Positions 44,189-54,839 of a stretch of DNA of 64,000 nt are shown here, one piece after another. Position numbers and translations under genes: made by a program. Location of the stretch: NCBI GenBank assembly GCA_917880885.1, contig OU862920.1:1860001-1924000 (forward strand). Direction: 5' to 3'. The notes below the pieces were generated by a model, which saw only the letters and a program-made list of their open reading frames with translations, did not search any database and was not told the DNA's origin. The DNA is from Limnephilus marmoratus. Taxonomy: Eukaryota; Arthropoda; Insecta; Trichoptera; Limnephilidae. Every line of letters starts with the position of its first letter. Within the stretch, counting starts at the first letter, position 1.

Positions 44189-45086
44189 GGGAGCGATCCA
44201 CATCGGTAGAGACGGGGCGAGAAATAAAAGGCGTCAGTCGATGTGTGAGTCAGTCTTTATTGTGGCTACGTAGCGGAGGTCGATGCGGAGCGGGAGCGGA
44301 GTGACAGTAGTGATGCTGCTGCGCGATGATGTGAAGATGAAGGTCAGGACACTACGGCGGTGAAGATCACAGGTCTTCAGGAAGCCGGCGTGTTGCCCTA
44401 CACCGTGGCGGTGTAGACGTGACCTTGGTCCAGGCGGTCGACCGTCCTCGCGTTGACGAGGTATTTGGCGGCTGTGTGTCCAGTGGGTCGAAGCACACAC
44501 GTGACGCAGGAAGGAACCTTGAGAGGCGACGAGGATGCTGGCGCGTTGCCAGGTGCTGGTTGCTGCTCGTTGCAGGATGCTGGATGATGGCGCGTTGCCG
44601 GTTGTGGTTGCTGCTCGTTGCAGAATGTTGATTGCCATCTCATGTCGAGATGGTAGTTGGAGAAGTTCCTCGAAGGTGCTGGAATGTTCCTGGGTCACGC
44701 TGGATAAATTGTTCACTGCTAACTGCGCGGGCCCGTGCCGGGCGCAGTTACTGCACTGCTCGGACTGTGTTCCTTTATCGATGAATGGAAAGTAAGTACT
44801 GACTGGCTCCGAGCAAGCGAGCGCGGCTAATATACCCGTGGCAAGTAATTAGCCTCGCGGTAGGTAATGCGGTGAATTCACGCAAAGGTGAGAAATCGCT
44901 CGAACTTTCTGCGGGCACTTGTTTTCTACAGCCAGATGTTCTAGCTCTTTCGCGTAGGTGGCGGATTATTTACGATGCGCCAATTATTACTACGCTAAGG
45001 TAGGTATGCCGTATCTTCCAGCGAATTCTGTGGAGGCCCAGTGGTGCAGTGGTAAATTTCACGGGGCGGGTTAAGTAACCGCCACA
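44186..45086 (-). mobile_element. Putative solo LTR
   Basis: 901-bp block starting TGAGGGAGCG and ending GCCACA (TG...CA on either strand), flanked by AGTG at 44182-44185 and 45087-45090. Read on the minus strand it has a TATATTA box at about 44840, an arthropod-type TCAGT initiator about 30 bp downstream, and AATAAA near 44262, the order U3-R-U5. Inner GCTGCTCGTTGCAG-type repeats cause long spurious frames (44234-44716 minus). No second LTR or gag-pol in the window. Confidence 0.6.
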
Positions 45087-45293
45087 AGTGCATTTTTGAA
45101 GTCGCTTTTGTTTTGTTAAAATTTTTGTTTTTTTCTGATGTTATTTCTCATCTGTCCTACTAGGCACTTAAATTAAAGTTGCATAACTGCATAAAAAGGG
45201 CTCTATTTTTTGTTAGGAGTGGGGGGGGGGGGGGCGCCATGAAGAGATTTCGCACCACCTAATAATTTAGCTAGGGCCGCCCCTGTGCTCCCT

Positions 45294-45606
45294 TACAAAG
45301 TGCATCAGCTGTTAGCTCTTGATTGCCAAACACGTATAACCTACGCTCAAGCCATCCTGAATCTCAACGAAGAGGTGGACGATTTTTCATCAAAAATTGT
45401 CATGAGCGATGAAGCTCATAACGTCGCGGGTTTACGTCATCAAGCCTCAGACTCTTGAAGCCCTTAAGGAGAATATTCGTTAAGAATGCGAGAACCTGTC
45501 GCCCGAAGTTCTGGCAAGAGTGATGGAAAATGCCATAAAACGGGCCCGTATGGTCATCAACTCTGGCGGCCGCCACTTGGCCGATATCATTTTCTCGACT
45601 TGATGG
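45294..45606 (+). pseudogene. Mariner-like transposase, C-terminal segments
   Basis: After the hAT TSD the frame reads YKVHQLLALDCQTRITYAQA, ILNLNEEVDDFSSKIVMSDEAH with a catalytic Asp. It then jumps to a C-terminal block ECENLSPEVLARVMENAIKR, ARMVINSGGRHLADIIF. The core between them, with the second and third catalytic residues, is deleted. The right TIR follows at 45695. Confidence 0.75.
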
Positions 45607-45794
45607 AATAAATTCTAATAGATTAAATAAACTAATTTCACAACCAGAACCAAAGTTTTTCATTAAAAAAAAAAATTACAGCAAAAGAACATCGGATGAT
45701 TACTTTTGCCCCACCTTGTATGTATATGACAAATTTTCAAAGGGTCAAAAAAGTGTTACTGTGACCAGTTGATTGATGTGTAGTTTTTTCAAAG

Positions 45795-46022
45795 TTGATC
45801 ACCATTCGTGGGTTGCCTCGCTCGCGTTCAAACGTAGGCTGTCGTACTCGACACGCAAACGCAGATCGTCAGAGAAGATCAAGAACGATCCGCACTGATC
45901 AAGAACGTTTAGACGATAATGAACATGTTCGAGTTAGAATTATTCAGAGGCGAGCAGAAGAACTGGCGAATCGTCGGGAAGAAAGACTTAAAAGTTTACG
46001 AGTAAAAGCGCGAAGAAGATGA
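45795..46022 (+). pseudogene. Helitron protein N-terminus
   Basis: 76 codons: PRSRSNVGCRTRHANADRQR, then a long basic/acidic helix RVRIIQRRAEELANRREERL. This is the usual start of insect Helitron Rep-helicases. It ends in a stop; 46023-46747 is not readable as the expected continuation. Confidence 0.65.
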
Positions 46023-46747
46023 GCAGCACATTCATCTCAACACATAGAGATATACAATAGAGGCGCCATGCCTTACAAATATATTCGAGATTCGTGTTCA
46101 TCTCAGGCTTGCGGAGGCATACGGGAGGGGTAGTTTGACACTTTCCGTTATCTACCGAACTGAAACATGTGGTCCGAAGGGCACGAATGCGATTGCAAAG
46201 CAGGGGTTTACAGACTTTTCAAGTAGAGGGCCGCATACAACGACATCAAAGTTCATCAATTATATTAATCAACCTAGTTATTTTTTACTCTCGCAGCGCC
46301 TATTTTTGGCAAACTTTCGAAATCACTGGTTACGCTTAATACAAATATTTTTTAGAAAAATCTTTATATTCACCTTAATTACTATTAAAGAAAAAAAATG
46401 CGATGGAAAATATTGCATCCAAAGTTTCAATTACGAGTATAACATCGTGCCATTCACGGTCGCGAGTTCTGGAACGAGTTGAACTGAGCTCTGAAGCCGG
46501 GTATTGAAACATTTAAGGGACTTACAATAGACTCTACACCAAGCGCGAGCCGCCATGTAAATATACCTGCAAAAATGTACAAGAATGCAGGTGTCCTTAG
46601 ACTGAGGGCACAGCGTAGTAAGGACTCGAACTTTCAACAGTCTGAATAGTCCGTTCCATACATTGCACGAACGCCTTTTACACATACCTACGCTTGCCAG
46701 ATGTATTTCAAATGACCAACACGACACGATGGTTTTTGGTCCACTAA

Positions 46748-47607
46748 ATGCGTGAAATAGAGAATTGGAGGTACTACCTTCAAATCCGTCGAACCAATTT
46801 ATTCGCTTATTGTCTCATCTATTTATATATATCAATGTCTCAACAACGTCAAGAAGAAATAGATCAACGCCGAAGACGAATGCAAGTGCAACTTTTGAAT
46901 AACCATGCTTCGTACCATCGAATTGCTTTTTCATACGAACCAGATATTCAATACAATACCTCATGTAAATTTGTTCAAATCGGTAAAATAAAACTCAAGG
47001 AATGTGTTGTGCGAGCGGCAAAGTGAAGCTACCTGAAATTGATCAGCCAATAGCACCACTGATAAATTTGTTGCAAGGAATTACTGATGATTCAAAACAT
47101 TTCCTCAAAAATATTAGAAAATACAGTTCATGTTTTCAGATGACTTCATTTGGCGCTAACGTTATAACAGAAAATTTTATGCCGACGTTTAAAATTCAGG
47201 GACAAATTTACCATAAAGCTGGCTCTTTGCTTCCTTTTCACAGCAATCAACATAAATTTCTACAAATATATTTCATGGGAGATCAAAATGATCAGTTGAA
47301 TGCACGCTGTCAAATCTCTACTAAAGTCAAAAGGCATATTGTTGAGTCGTTGCAAAAAATGTTACATGATAACAATAATTTAATTCGAATGTTCAAAAAT
47401 GCAATTGATCTCATGTCATCAGACAGCCATAAAATTATCATTAGTGCTGATCAAACACCAGCAAGTGAGCATGTCAGACGATATAATGCGCCAACAATTA
47501 ATGAGGTGGGAATTGTCATGGTTGGAGAAGAATTTCATCCTCGCGATATCGTTTTGCAACGCAGAAATGATCAACTACAAAGAATTGCTGACACTAATAG
47601 GTGCTAA
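46748..47607 (+). pseudogene. Helitron Rep/helicase, Helitron_like_N region
   Basis: Two overlapping frames (46748-47026 and 47002-47607) give QQRQEEIDQRRRRMQVQLLN, AFSYEPDIQYN, then MCCASGKVKLPEIDQP, FLKNIRKYSSCFQMTSFGA, FKIQGQIYHKAGSLLPF and RRYNAPTINEVGIVMVGE. This is the N-terminal conserved domain of Helitron proteins. The HUH nuclease and helicase domains are absent, so the element has a large internal deletion before its 3' end. One frameshift lies near 47005. Confidence 0.75.
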
Positions 47608-47832
47608 TCTATAATAAAGTGATATTGTAAAAGCCTTTAAGGTCTGAATAAATAAATAATTTAAAAAAATTACGAATGTTTTTTTTCTTCTTTTATATTC
47701 TACACTACAGCAGATATTCAATTAAGCAATGTGTCTTCTTGAAAAATGCACGGTTGCTAGACAATTTTTGTTAACTCCTCTAATGATTAAAATCAGACAA
47801 AGCCACAGCGAAGCGTGGTCGGGTTCAGCTAG

Positions 47833-48137
47833 TTAAATATATTTTTTGTAATCTAATTTGGTACCTAACATAAGTACCTATTTAAAATGTCTATAATTTA
47901 AAAAATCCGGACACAATTCTTTTTAACAAAAAAAAAACAGTTGCCTGCTAAATTCACATTCATCAAACGAGCGAACTGTCAAATTATCCAATTTTCTGCG
48001 CAATTTTCTTAATTTTTCTTTCCGTAAGAACCTTCTACAAAGTATTAGAATACTTTAAAAAAAGATGAATGAAATAGATAAAGTCGTTCTGAAGTTGTGG
48101 CGTGACCAAGGGAAACAGGGATTCATTTTTACACATA
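47833..48137 (-). repeat. Helitron 5'-end fragment (minus)
   Basis: On the minus strand, TGTGTAAAAATGAATCCC, GGTTCTTACGGAAAGAAAAA and GCAGAAAATTGGATAATTTG match the 5' leader of the Helitron at 36194-36380. The 3' part is missing. Confidence 0.55.
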
Positions 48138-48139
48138 TA

Positions 48140-48479
48140 CAGGGTGTTAAGGGACGTACTTGACTTACTTTAACCAGGGATTCCTGACATTATTTGGAGT
48201 AAAAAATGTAAATGAAATTTTGGTCTCCGGAAATCGACATTTTTGATTTTTTTTTCTACAAAAACATAAAAAATGGTAGTTGTTGAACAGTTGGAGGCGG
48301 GGTAAGGGGTTCGTCGGACACCCGGCTGAGTGACCAGTGACGACATGCGGAAGAAAATTTTTTTTTGTTTGATTTCAAAGAAAAAATTTTTGAAAAAAAA
48401 AAGTCGTCAAAAAACTTTTCTCCAAATAATGTCAGGAATCACTGGTTAAAGTAAGCCAAGTACGTCCCTTAACACCCTG
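48140..48479. mobile_element. MITE with ~64-bp TIRs
   Basis: TIR CAGGGTGTTAAGGGACGTAC, continuing TTG-CTTACTTTAACCAG-GAT, TCCTGACATTATTTGGAG on both ends; flanked by TA (48138-48139 and 48480-48481). 340 bp, no gene. Mariner-type. Confidence 0.85.
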
Positions 48480-48489
48480 TATATATTTT

Positions 48490-48895
48490 TTGAAGTAAAA
48501 CTTCTTTACGCACCTTACGCACGCTTGACTTGGGGAGTAAGCTGGGAATGCGTAAAATGTGACCGAGCGACGCGAACGGAATTTGAGATGGAGATATAAG
48601 TTAGTGAAGATAGAAAGAGAGAGAGAGAGTTACGTTTCGTATATTACTGTAGGGGCAAGAGAGAGAGGTGCGAGCACGCATTTTCTTTCCCTCCTCTAAT
48701 AGCCAGTTACGTTTCGCATATCTAAGACACAGTGCAGGCCTATCACACTGTAGGAGCAAGAGAGAGCAGTGCGCGCTCACATTTTCTTTCTCTTTTCTTT
48801 TATAAGCGCCCTTGAGGTGGTTTTTCACGAAAACGGCGCTCTACAAATTATCCAATTATTATTATTATTATTAGTGAAGTTTTACTTCAGTCGTA
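48490..48895. mobile_element. MITE-like repeat with TGAAGTAAAACTTC ends
   Basis: TGAAGTAAAACTTC near 48492 and its complement GAAGTTTTACTTCA near 48882 face each other. Inside, an imperfect duplication GTTACGTTTCG...CAAGAGAGAG...TTTTCTTTC occurs at 48629-48690 and 48707-48795, plus (AG)n and (ATT)n runs. A related end sits at 49856. Confidence 0.5.
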
Positions 48896-48989
48896 TGGTC
48901 TAAAACACACTTGTTTTTTGTACTATTTTTTATTCATTTATGTATGGTATAATAATTTACATCTTAATAATAATTTACATCTTGGAGTT

Positions 48990-49020
48990 GGTTACTACCC
49001 TTCCATTTGAAGCATTTACT
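48990..49020. other. Hairpin partner before the minisatellite
   Basis: CTACCCTTCCAT (48996-49007) is the exact reverse complement of ATGGAAGGGTAG in each unit of the adjacent tandem repeat. Confidence 0.5.
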
Positions 49021-49296
49021 TGTGTATGGAAGGGTAGTGTACGTAAATGCAGTCGTTAGTTAACACTTAAATAATTTATTAATTGTACTTGTGTATGGAA
49101 GGGTAGTGTACATAAATGCAGTCGTTAGTTAACACTTAAATAATTTATTAATTGTACTTGTGTATGGAAGGGTAGTGTACGTAAATGCAGTCGTTAGTTA
49201 ACACTTAAATAATGTATTAATTGTACTTGTGTATGGAAGGGTAGTGTACGTAAATGCAGTCGTTAGTTAACACTTAAATAATTTATTAATTGTACA
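49021..49296. repeat. 69-bp minisatellite, four copies
   Basis: Units begin at 49021, 49090, 49159 and 49228 (exact 69-bp period) with TGTGTATGGAAGGGTAGTGT, GTAAATGCAGTCGTTAGTTA and AATAATTTATTAATTG. Copies differ at only two or three positions, so the expansion is recent. Confidence 0.9.
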
Positions 49297-50783
49297 TGTC
49301 TATATGTGTAGTATGTACATGTTGGAACGGTGGAAAATAACAAAGGTAGGTATATAATATATTTACCGTAGTAATAAATTGACATTTATACTTGTGTAAG
49401 AAAATATGAATAAGAATGAATACACAATACACATAGATTAACGATAATAATCAAAATCTGGAATAAAATCCAAGAACAGACTGTTCTCAATATATGACTG
49501 TGTGAAATGTTGTTCTTTTGGATAATTTAATAGGCATGTGACGCGTCAGTATTTATAATAAACCTACGCGTTGTACATTATTTATTGTGGCATATTTTTA
49601 GATTACTTTAAATTTATGTCAAAGAGGGGTTCCAGGGTTTGAAATGGCTTAATAAGTTTTAAGCTGGGAATAGTGGAGATTTACTATTTTAGCATTGTGT
49701 TTCAGACCTTTGTTAGCGACGTTAGCGCTCGGTAATTTATAACTGTTATCTAATATATATATGGTATCCGGAAACTAGTGGTACAAACGGGAAACCGGTG
49801 GATCTGCAGCACAGAGTACCAAAAGAAAATTGTTTTCGATAGAGCATTTCGTTTTTTTGAAGTGAAAACTTCTTTAGCACCATTGTTATTTGAAATTCGG
49901 TGAAACGAAAAATAGCGACACTAAAAAGAGACACGTACATCTATGGGATTTAGCCTGCGAGAGAATAAGATAGTACATTCGGTATCCTCTTTGTGCGGTG
50001 ATTCGTAGCCTCCCCACTCTTGTCAACTTTAGTTTTCTCAAGGTTTCACTTCTACCGCGTGTGAAGGCATTCGGCATTTTCATTTCCTCGGCTGGCTAAG
50101 TCCTCCGTCACTAGGCAAGCAACATTTTCCGCTTACTGTGGTGATAGTAGGAGATTTTCGAATATTGTCAGGTTCTTCATAACCCGAGAAGGTGTTGATT
50201 CCGAGATTAATGAAACTTTGCGATCTTGATGTTCAGAATAAGAGGAAGATTACTGTCCCCCATTCCTTTCCCCATCCCTTGAAACAGTATTTTAAACAGG
50301 TTTAGGTTCAAAACAAGAGGTAAATTAACGTCTATATCTTATTTCTAAAACTCTGTATTATTATATAAATCCACAGTTTTATTTACATATCGACGAAATT
50401 TTGCACACTCACCTCCAAAACAATTGGAAAGTCATTGTTGACTTTATATTTTTTTTTTCATTTTGAAAAAAAATATATAATGTCCGAGCAACGCCGGGGA
50501 GTTCAGCAGGTGTAAATACCTATTAAAATAAATAGATTCTTATACGGCAGTTGGCATTCGCCAACATTGAACTGCCGATCGTATGCCTGGTTTAAGGCAG
50601 TTTTAACATAAACGCCGTTTATATGTAAGGGAGTAAATATGTAAAACCACAACAAAAAAACCTCTAAAATTTGGGTGAAGTGACGTCAATGCAATTTTGA
50701 TTTTGATTGTAAAGCCGGGAAGATTTTTGTCATTGGGTGCAGCGCCCACCCCATTTGGTCAACCACTTCACCATCATTTACCA
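49297..50783. other. Unassigned; one Helitron-like end
   Basis: GAGCAACGCCGGGGAGTTCAGC near 50488 (shown here in two parts: GAGCAACGCCGG, GGAGTTCAGC) resembles a decayed Helitron 3' end with CAGGT in place of CTAGT. GAAGTGAAAACTTCTTTAG at 49857 resembles the 48490 MITE end. No coding region supported. Confidence 0.3.
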
Positions 50784-50791
50784 CCAGGACA

Positions 50792-51262
50792 CCTAGCACG
50801 GTTAATCGATAAAGATTGCATCGATAACTTTCGGTAATTTCTCGTTTCCTAGCATAACTGCTTATCGCCAACGAATAAATAACACATATTACTACACTAA
50901 GTGTATTCAACGTCAATTGTTGTTTGTACGTTACCGATCTGAAGTTTGTTGTCCTTGGGAACGATGAGAATTTACCGAAAGTTATTCTGTTAATCCTTAT
51001 CGATCGACCATGCTAGGGATCCAGCCCATCTACCACAGTCGATTGATAAGGATTGATAGGATAACTTTCGGTAACTTCTCATCATTCCATAGCATGACTA
51101 CAGATCGCCAACGAATAAAACAGTTCGCAATGACTAAGTGTTCTTAATGTATTCGACGTCAACTGTTGTTTATACGTAAGCGATCTGCAGTTGTCCTAGG
51201 GAACGATGAGAAGTTACGGAAAGTTATCCTATCAATCTTTATCGATCGACCTTGGTAGGGGG
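50792..51262. mobile_element. Dimer of a foldback MITE
   Basis: Two tandem units (about 50792-51015 and 51030-51262). Each has arms of about 60 bp with GATAACTTTCGGTAA-TTCTC and CGATAA-GATTG facing their complements. The dimer is flanked by CCAGGACA (50784-50791 and 51263-51270), and a similar CCAGCCCA separates the units, as though the two share an 8-bp target. Confidence 0.7.
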
Positions 51263-51270
51263 CCAGGACA

Positions 51271-51950
51271 TATCATTGATTATCTCTTCAAGAAAGATTT
51301 TTGATATTTGTAAATGTTTGGTCAACTTGGGCCCAGAACACCCAGAAATAAGACAGCAAGCACGCATGTCAGAACACACCGTATAGTATCGGTTAATCTT
51401 TTCAGTGGATTCAGTATTATTATATTAGGCTCATCAAATTAAGTTCGTTGGATTAACAATAAAAAAATTGAAAAGACGGCAAATGGAGATTTCCATTTGC
51501 CGCACTGGCCCAAGAAGGGAAATATCAGCTTTGTTTATAAATATGCCCAGCGAACCGCAGCGGAATGCGACCAAAAAAATAGGCTGTCAACGAACACCTC
51601 GTAAATAATTCCAAAATATTCGTGTGAAATGTAATAGTAATAAGTTAGTCTGTTGGGCGCCGCGCTCTGGCGCCAGCGGGAAATCTGCTCCTTTCATCAC
51701 TCCTCCTCAGATGGCGCCACTCACTTACAACAAACAAACAAACAAATATGTTCGGCTGGGGGGTTTCAATACACCTTTTTTTTATTGTTTAATTTATAAC
51801 ATTGTTGCAGCTTTGAACAAAATATTATGACAAAAAAAAAAAAATTAAATACATATTTTAAAGGATTTCTATTCCAATTAAGAGAGCTAATAGCTCTTCC
51901 TTAAACTTTGTGTAGGAGTTATTTCATAATTGTATACTAGAGCGCAACAA
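51271..51950. other. No recognised feature
   Basis: Mixed composition. A GC-rich phrase TGGGCGCCGCGCTCTGGCGC at 51653-51672 stands out but has no partner. No frame supported. Confidence 0.25.
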
Positions 51951-51952
51951 TA

Positions 51953-53120
51953 CTTAGGGCAATACATGTTCCCCTGGAAATTTCCCAGTTTTTAGTAAAC
52001 TTTATTTTTTTTCTTCAAAACTATTAGTAATTTATTTTATAAAATGACATATTTTGGAGGTCAGATAAATGATCTTTTGTAATCCGATTTTTTATTTACT
52101 ATTTTTTTTGTATATTGTGAAATAAACGCAATTGAAATAAAACTTGTTTTTTGTCCAGAGGAACAATACCCTATATGTTCCTCTGGATACTGTGTAATGT
52201 TCCTCTGTACAGTGAACAACAAATGCTTTCTAAGTCATAAACACAATAAAACAATAACAACAATACATAGTTTATTTAAATAATAACAGTTGCTATGGTC
52301 TAGAATATTTTTCTTGCCATAATTTTTTCTAGATTATGTGCTGTCATCCTAGGTTGGTAAAAACTATTTTAGAGTCATCTATTTTTTTTATATAGGTGAC
52401 AACATATTCACAAAAGGGATTACTGGGGTAAAATGAATGGCTTACACGTGACTACGTGCCAAAGTATTTATCCTGATTTTTGCCTGCACGATTCCGCTAA
52501 CCATAATAAAACAATATTTTATTGTAAAATAGATACATTTATTTATGCGGCATTTTCCAACAAATCGTGATTAAGGAGGTGTTCCCTCGTTCTTCCCAAT
52601 TTACTGCGTGGCACTAAAATATTAATTAACGGTTAAAAGTCGTCAATATTATTATATTATATATAATCTGTACATAAGAATATTGTAGATTGTTCCTCTG
52701 GACATGTCCAGAGGAACAAGCAAAAAAATGTCCAGAGGAACACGGAGTGGTCATTTTTTTCAATTTCAAAAGATTCTCATTTTGAAGTTAAGTTATTAGA
52801 AAGATAAGTACCCTCGCGGTTTCTTGGAAAAACATGCATTCCAAAGTAGAGATTAAATAATACTGACGTTTAAGTCTTCACAACATAAAGTCACTCGATA
52901 AAAACCAAAAAAAAAACTTTTTCGATGAAAAAAATATAACCATCGTCCCTCACTTTAACTTTGACAAGAGAGAACGGAGATTAAATCAGTGTTATCAACT
53001 TTAAAATGCGCATTTGTTGACGGTACTTAATTAATATAAAAATTGATAGTTTATAAATAAATAACACTACTGTCCAGAGGAACAATCGTCCAGAGGAACA
53101 CGACACGTATTGCCCCTAAG
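51953..53120. mobile_element. TA-flanked element with GTCCAGAGGAAC repeats
   Basis: TIRs CTTAGGGCAATACATGT and CTTAGGGGCAATACGTGT, flanked by TA (51951-51952 and 53121-53122). 1168 bp, no gene. The 12-mer GTCCAGAGGAAC or its complement is exact at 52153, 52692, 52706, 52730, 53072 and 53088, with one-mismatch copies at 52178 and 52199. Confidence 0.7.
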
Positions 53121-53122
53121 TA

Positions 53123-53470
53123 CTAGGATGTTGTGACGTTAAAATTTTAACATGGCATGAAATGAAGTTGTAACATTTTGATTGGTGATGTTATGTTTGT
53201 TATTTTTTTTGTTAATATTAATTTTTTAATGATATGAAATCTGTTATTTTTTTACTTCTTCGGGAAGAATGTTAAAATATTTTATGCCTTTGTAAATATA
53301 ATTATTGTGCATTTTTTGTGGGTTGAAAACAGGGGAATTTGGATGTTAAATTTATGCCTTAATGATGCGTTAAGTTTAAATTTTTTGATTACATTTTCTT
53401 TGAATATTAATAACATAAAGTAATATTCTATTGTACCTAGGGCAATACTGGCAACAATCCATAGTGTACG
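53123..53470. other. No recognised feature
   Basis: Very AT-rich; nothing supported. Confidence 0.3.
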
Positions 53471-54520
53471 CAGGGCCGGATCTACGAAATCTGGCGCCCT
53501 GTGCAGTAGGTACCGATGGCGCCCCCCCCCCCCTACATTTTTATTTTGATTAAAAATTCGTTCACCCCAATTTTTTTATTTATTTTTTTTTTTATTTTTT
53601 TTTACACTAATTTATCAAATAAAATCAAGACATATAAAGGGTGTAACTTTTCCAAGTGACCTGGCGGTAGCTCTCACACTCGTTTTTTTTAAAGAGAGGA
53701 TCGCCAGGAGCCCTATACTCTCTGAATCTATTGGGTAAACATAAATTATGGTGCTATTTTAATTATTTTAGGAAAAACTCTTTGCAAGTTATGCTTTAAA
53801 ATAATACAACGAATTGTTTGTTTGTGCCCGTACCATGATTTAAAATATAGGTTACGAGACAATGCGGGTGGTTTCGCTGAACTAGGTCCATTAGAAATTC
53901 TTGAGATTTACTGCGTACCTATATACCCAACGCGAATATTAGAAAAAGCAAATACAAATACGTTCTCATGGCAACGTACAACACAAGAATAGCATCTACA
54001 GTTCTACAGCTTCTGACAGGCAGTCCCGACGAGAGACAGTGAGCAGTGATAATAAGAATACAACCTCAAATTTGTACCTTGCATTTCCCCTGTGTTGAGC
54101 GAACAAACGAACAAACACTAAACACTGACGTATGGTATCAACGGCTTACGAACAAAAATACCGCGCTGTGATTGGTTATTGAATTTGGATCGCACCTACT
54201 CGACGTAAAAGACGGTAAAAGATATATGGAAAAATAGATCTTACGTTTAAACTAAATATATGGAATTTGTAAAAGAATACTGTAACCTGTAACTGACTAT
54301 AAATTCGTAAGCCGTTGATACCAACCTGATGCGTGCGCGTTCTGTTTCTTTGGAAAGTGTTGCTAGAGCGTAATAATTATTTCGTACTATGCGTAATTTT
54401 TAAACGATTCAGGGAATATTATAACTAAATTTTAACCCAATATTTATTTTCTCACGGCGCCCCTTCGGAGGTGGCGCCAGGTTTTTGCACGTTTTTGAAC
54501 GTATGGCAGATCCGGCGCTG
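53471..54520. mobile_element. Non-autonomous hAT, 1050 bp, perfect 8-bp TSD
   Basis: Flanked by AGTGTACG (53463-53470 and 54521-54528). Ends CAGGGCCGGATCT and, reversed, CAGCGCCGGATCT, both followed by GGCGCC-rich text. A C-run is at 53522-53533. No transposase. An inverted copy of the same family begins at 63504. Confidence 0.88.
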
Positions 54521-54839
54521 AGTGTACGTATTTTTATATTGTGCGATTAAATATCACTAAAACTGCATTTATTCTCATTATATGCTACTTTACAATTGTA
54601 GATTTGATTTAAAACTGTGTCTCTATTAATTATAAACTATAATAAGGTGTTGTTTATCTTTAACAACTTGAAACACTAAGATTCACAGAGTACCTAACTG
54701 TCAAAATATATTGTGTCAATAACATCTTACCAGTGACAACAAGTTTGTACCTAAAATCCAGTGCAGGGCTATTCAAATAATTACAAACAATAAAAATAAT
54801 TTACTAATTTATAAAAAAATAAAAATAATTACATTCAGC

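Larger units (their letters stand above)
39320..45285 (+). mobile_element. hAT element B, 6 kb with internal insertions
   Basis: TIR CAGGGGCGGCCCTAG at both ends and a perfect 8-bp TSD TGCTCCCT (39312-39319 and 45286-45293). Contains transposase remnants (39600-40400), then the tRNA-bearing array, LINE-C, foldback and solo LTR. The right end holds a G-run at 45222-45235. Without insertions the element would be roughly 1.5-2 kb, shorter than a full hAT. Confidence 0.85.
37510..45718 (+). mobile_element. Tc1/mariner-type element carrying two nested hAT elements
   Basis: TIRs CAATGTGGGGCAAAAGTAAT and CAAGGTGGGGCAAAAGTAAT, flanked by TA (37508-37509 and 45719-45720). The original element, without the insertions at 37886-39215 and 39320-45285, would be under 1 kb and holds a transposase gene with a deleted middle. 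The hAT TSDs show that both insertions landed in the transposase. Confidence 0.85.
37053..47832 (+). mobile_element. Autonomous-type Helitron, split by a nest of transposons
   Basis: Left end near 37053 (TCCTTTACATATATAAAAAT) has the same leader style as 36194. The right end GCCACAGCGAAGCGTGG then TCGGGTTCAGCTAG at 47832 is a hairpin followed by CTAG with host T. Helitron protein remnants (45795-46022, 46748-47607) lie before the 3' end. A Tc1/mariner element (37510-45718) interrupts its 5' part. The left boundary is the weakest point. Confidence 0.6.

Noticed and set aside
44234..44795. Frames of 70-160 codons on both strands
   Set aside because: They lie in the putative LTR and arise from short internal repeats; no gag or other domain.
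49021..49296. CRISPR array
   Set aside because: The 69-bp units are contiguous with no spacers, and the DNA is eukaryotic.
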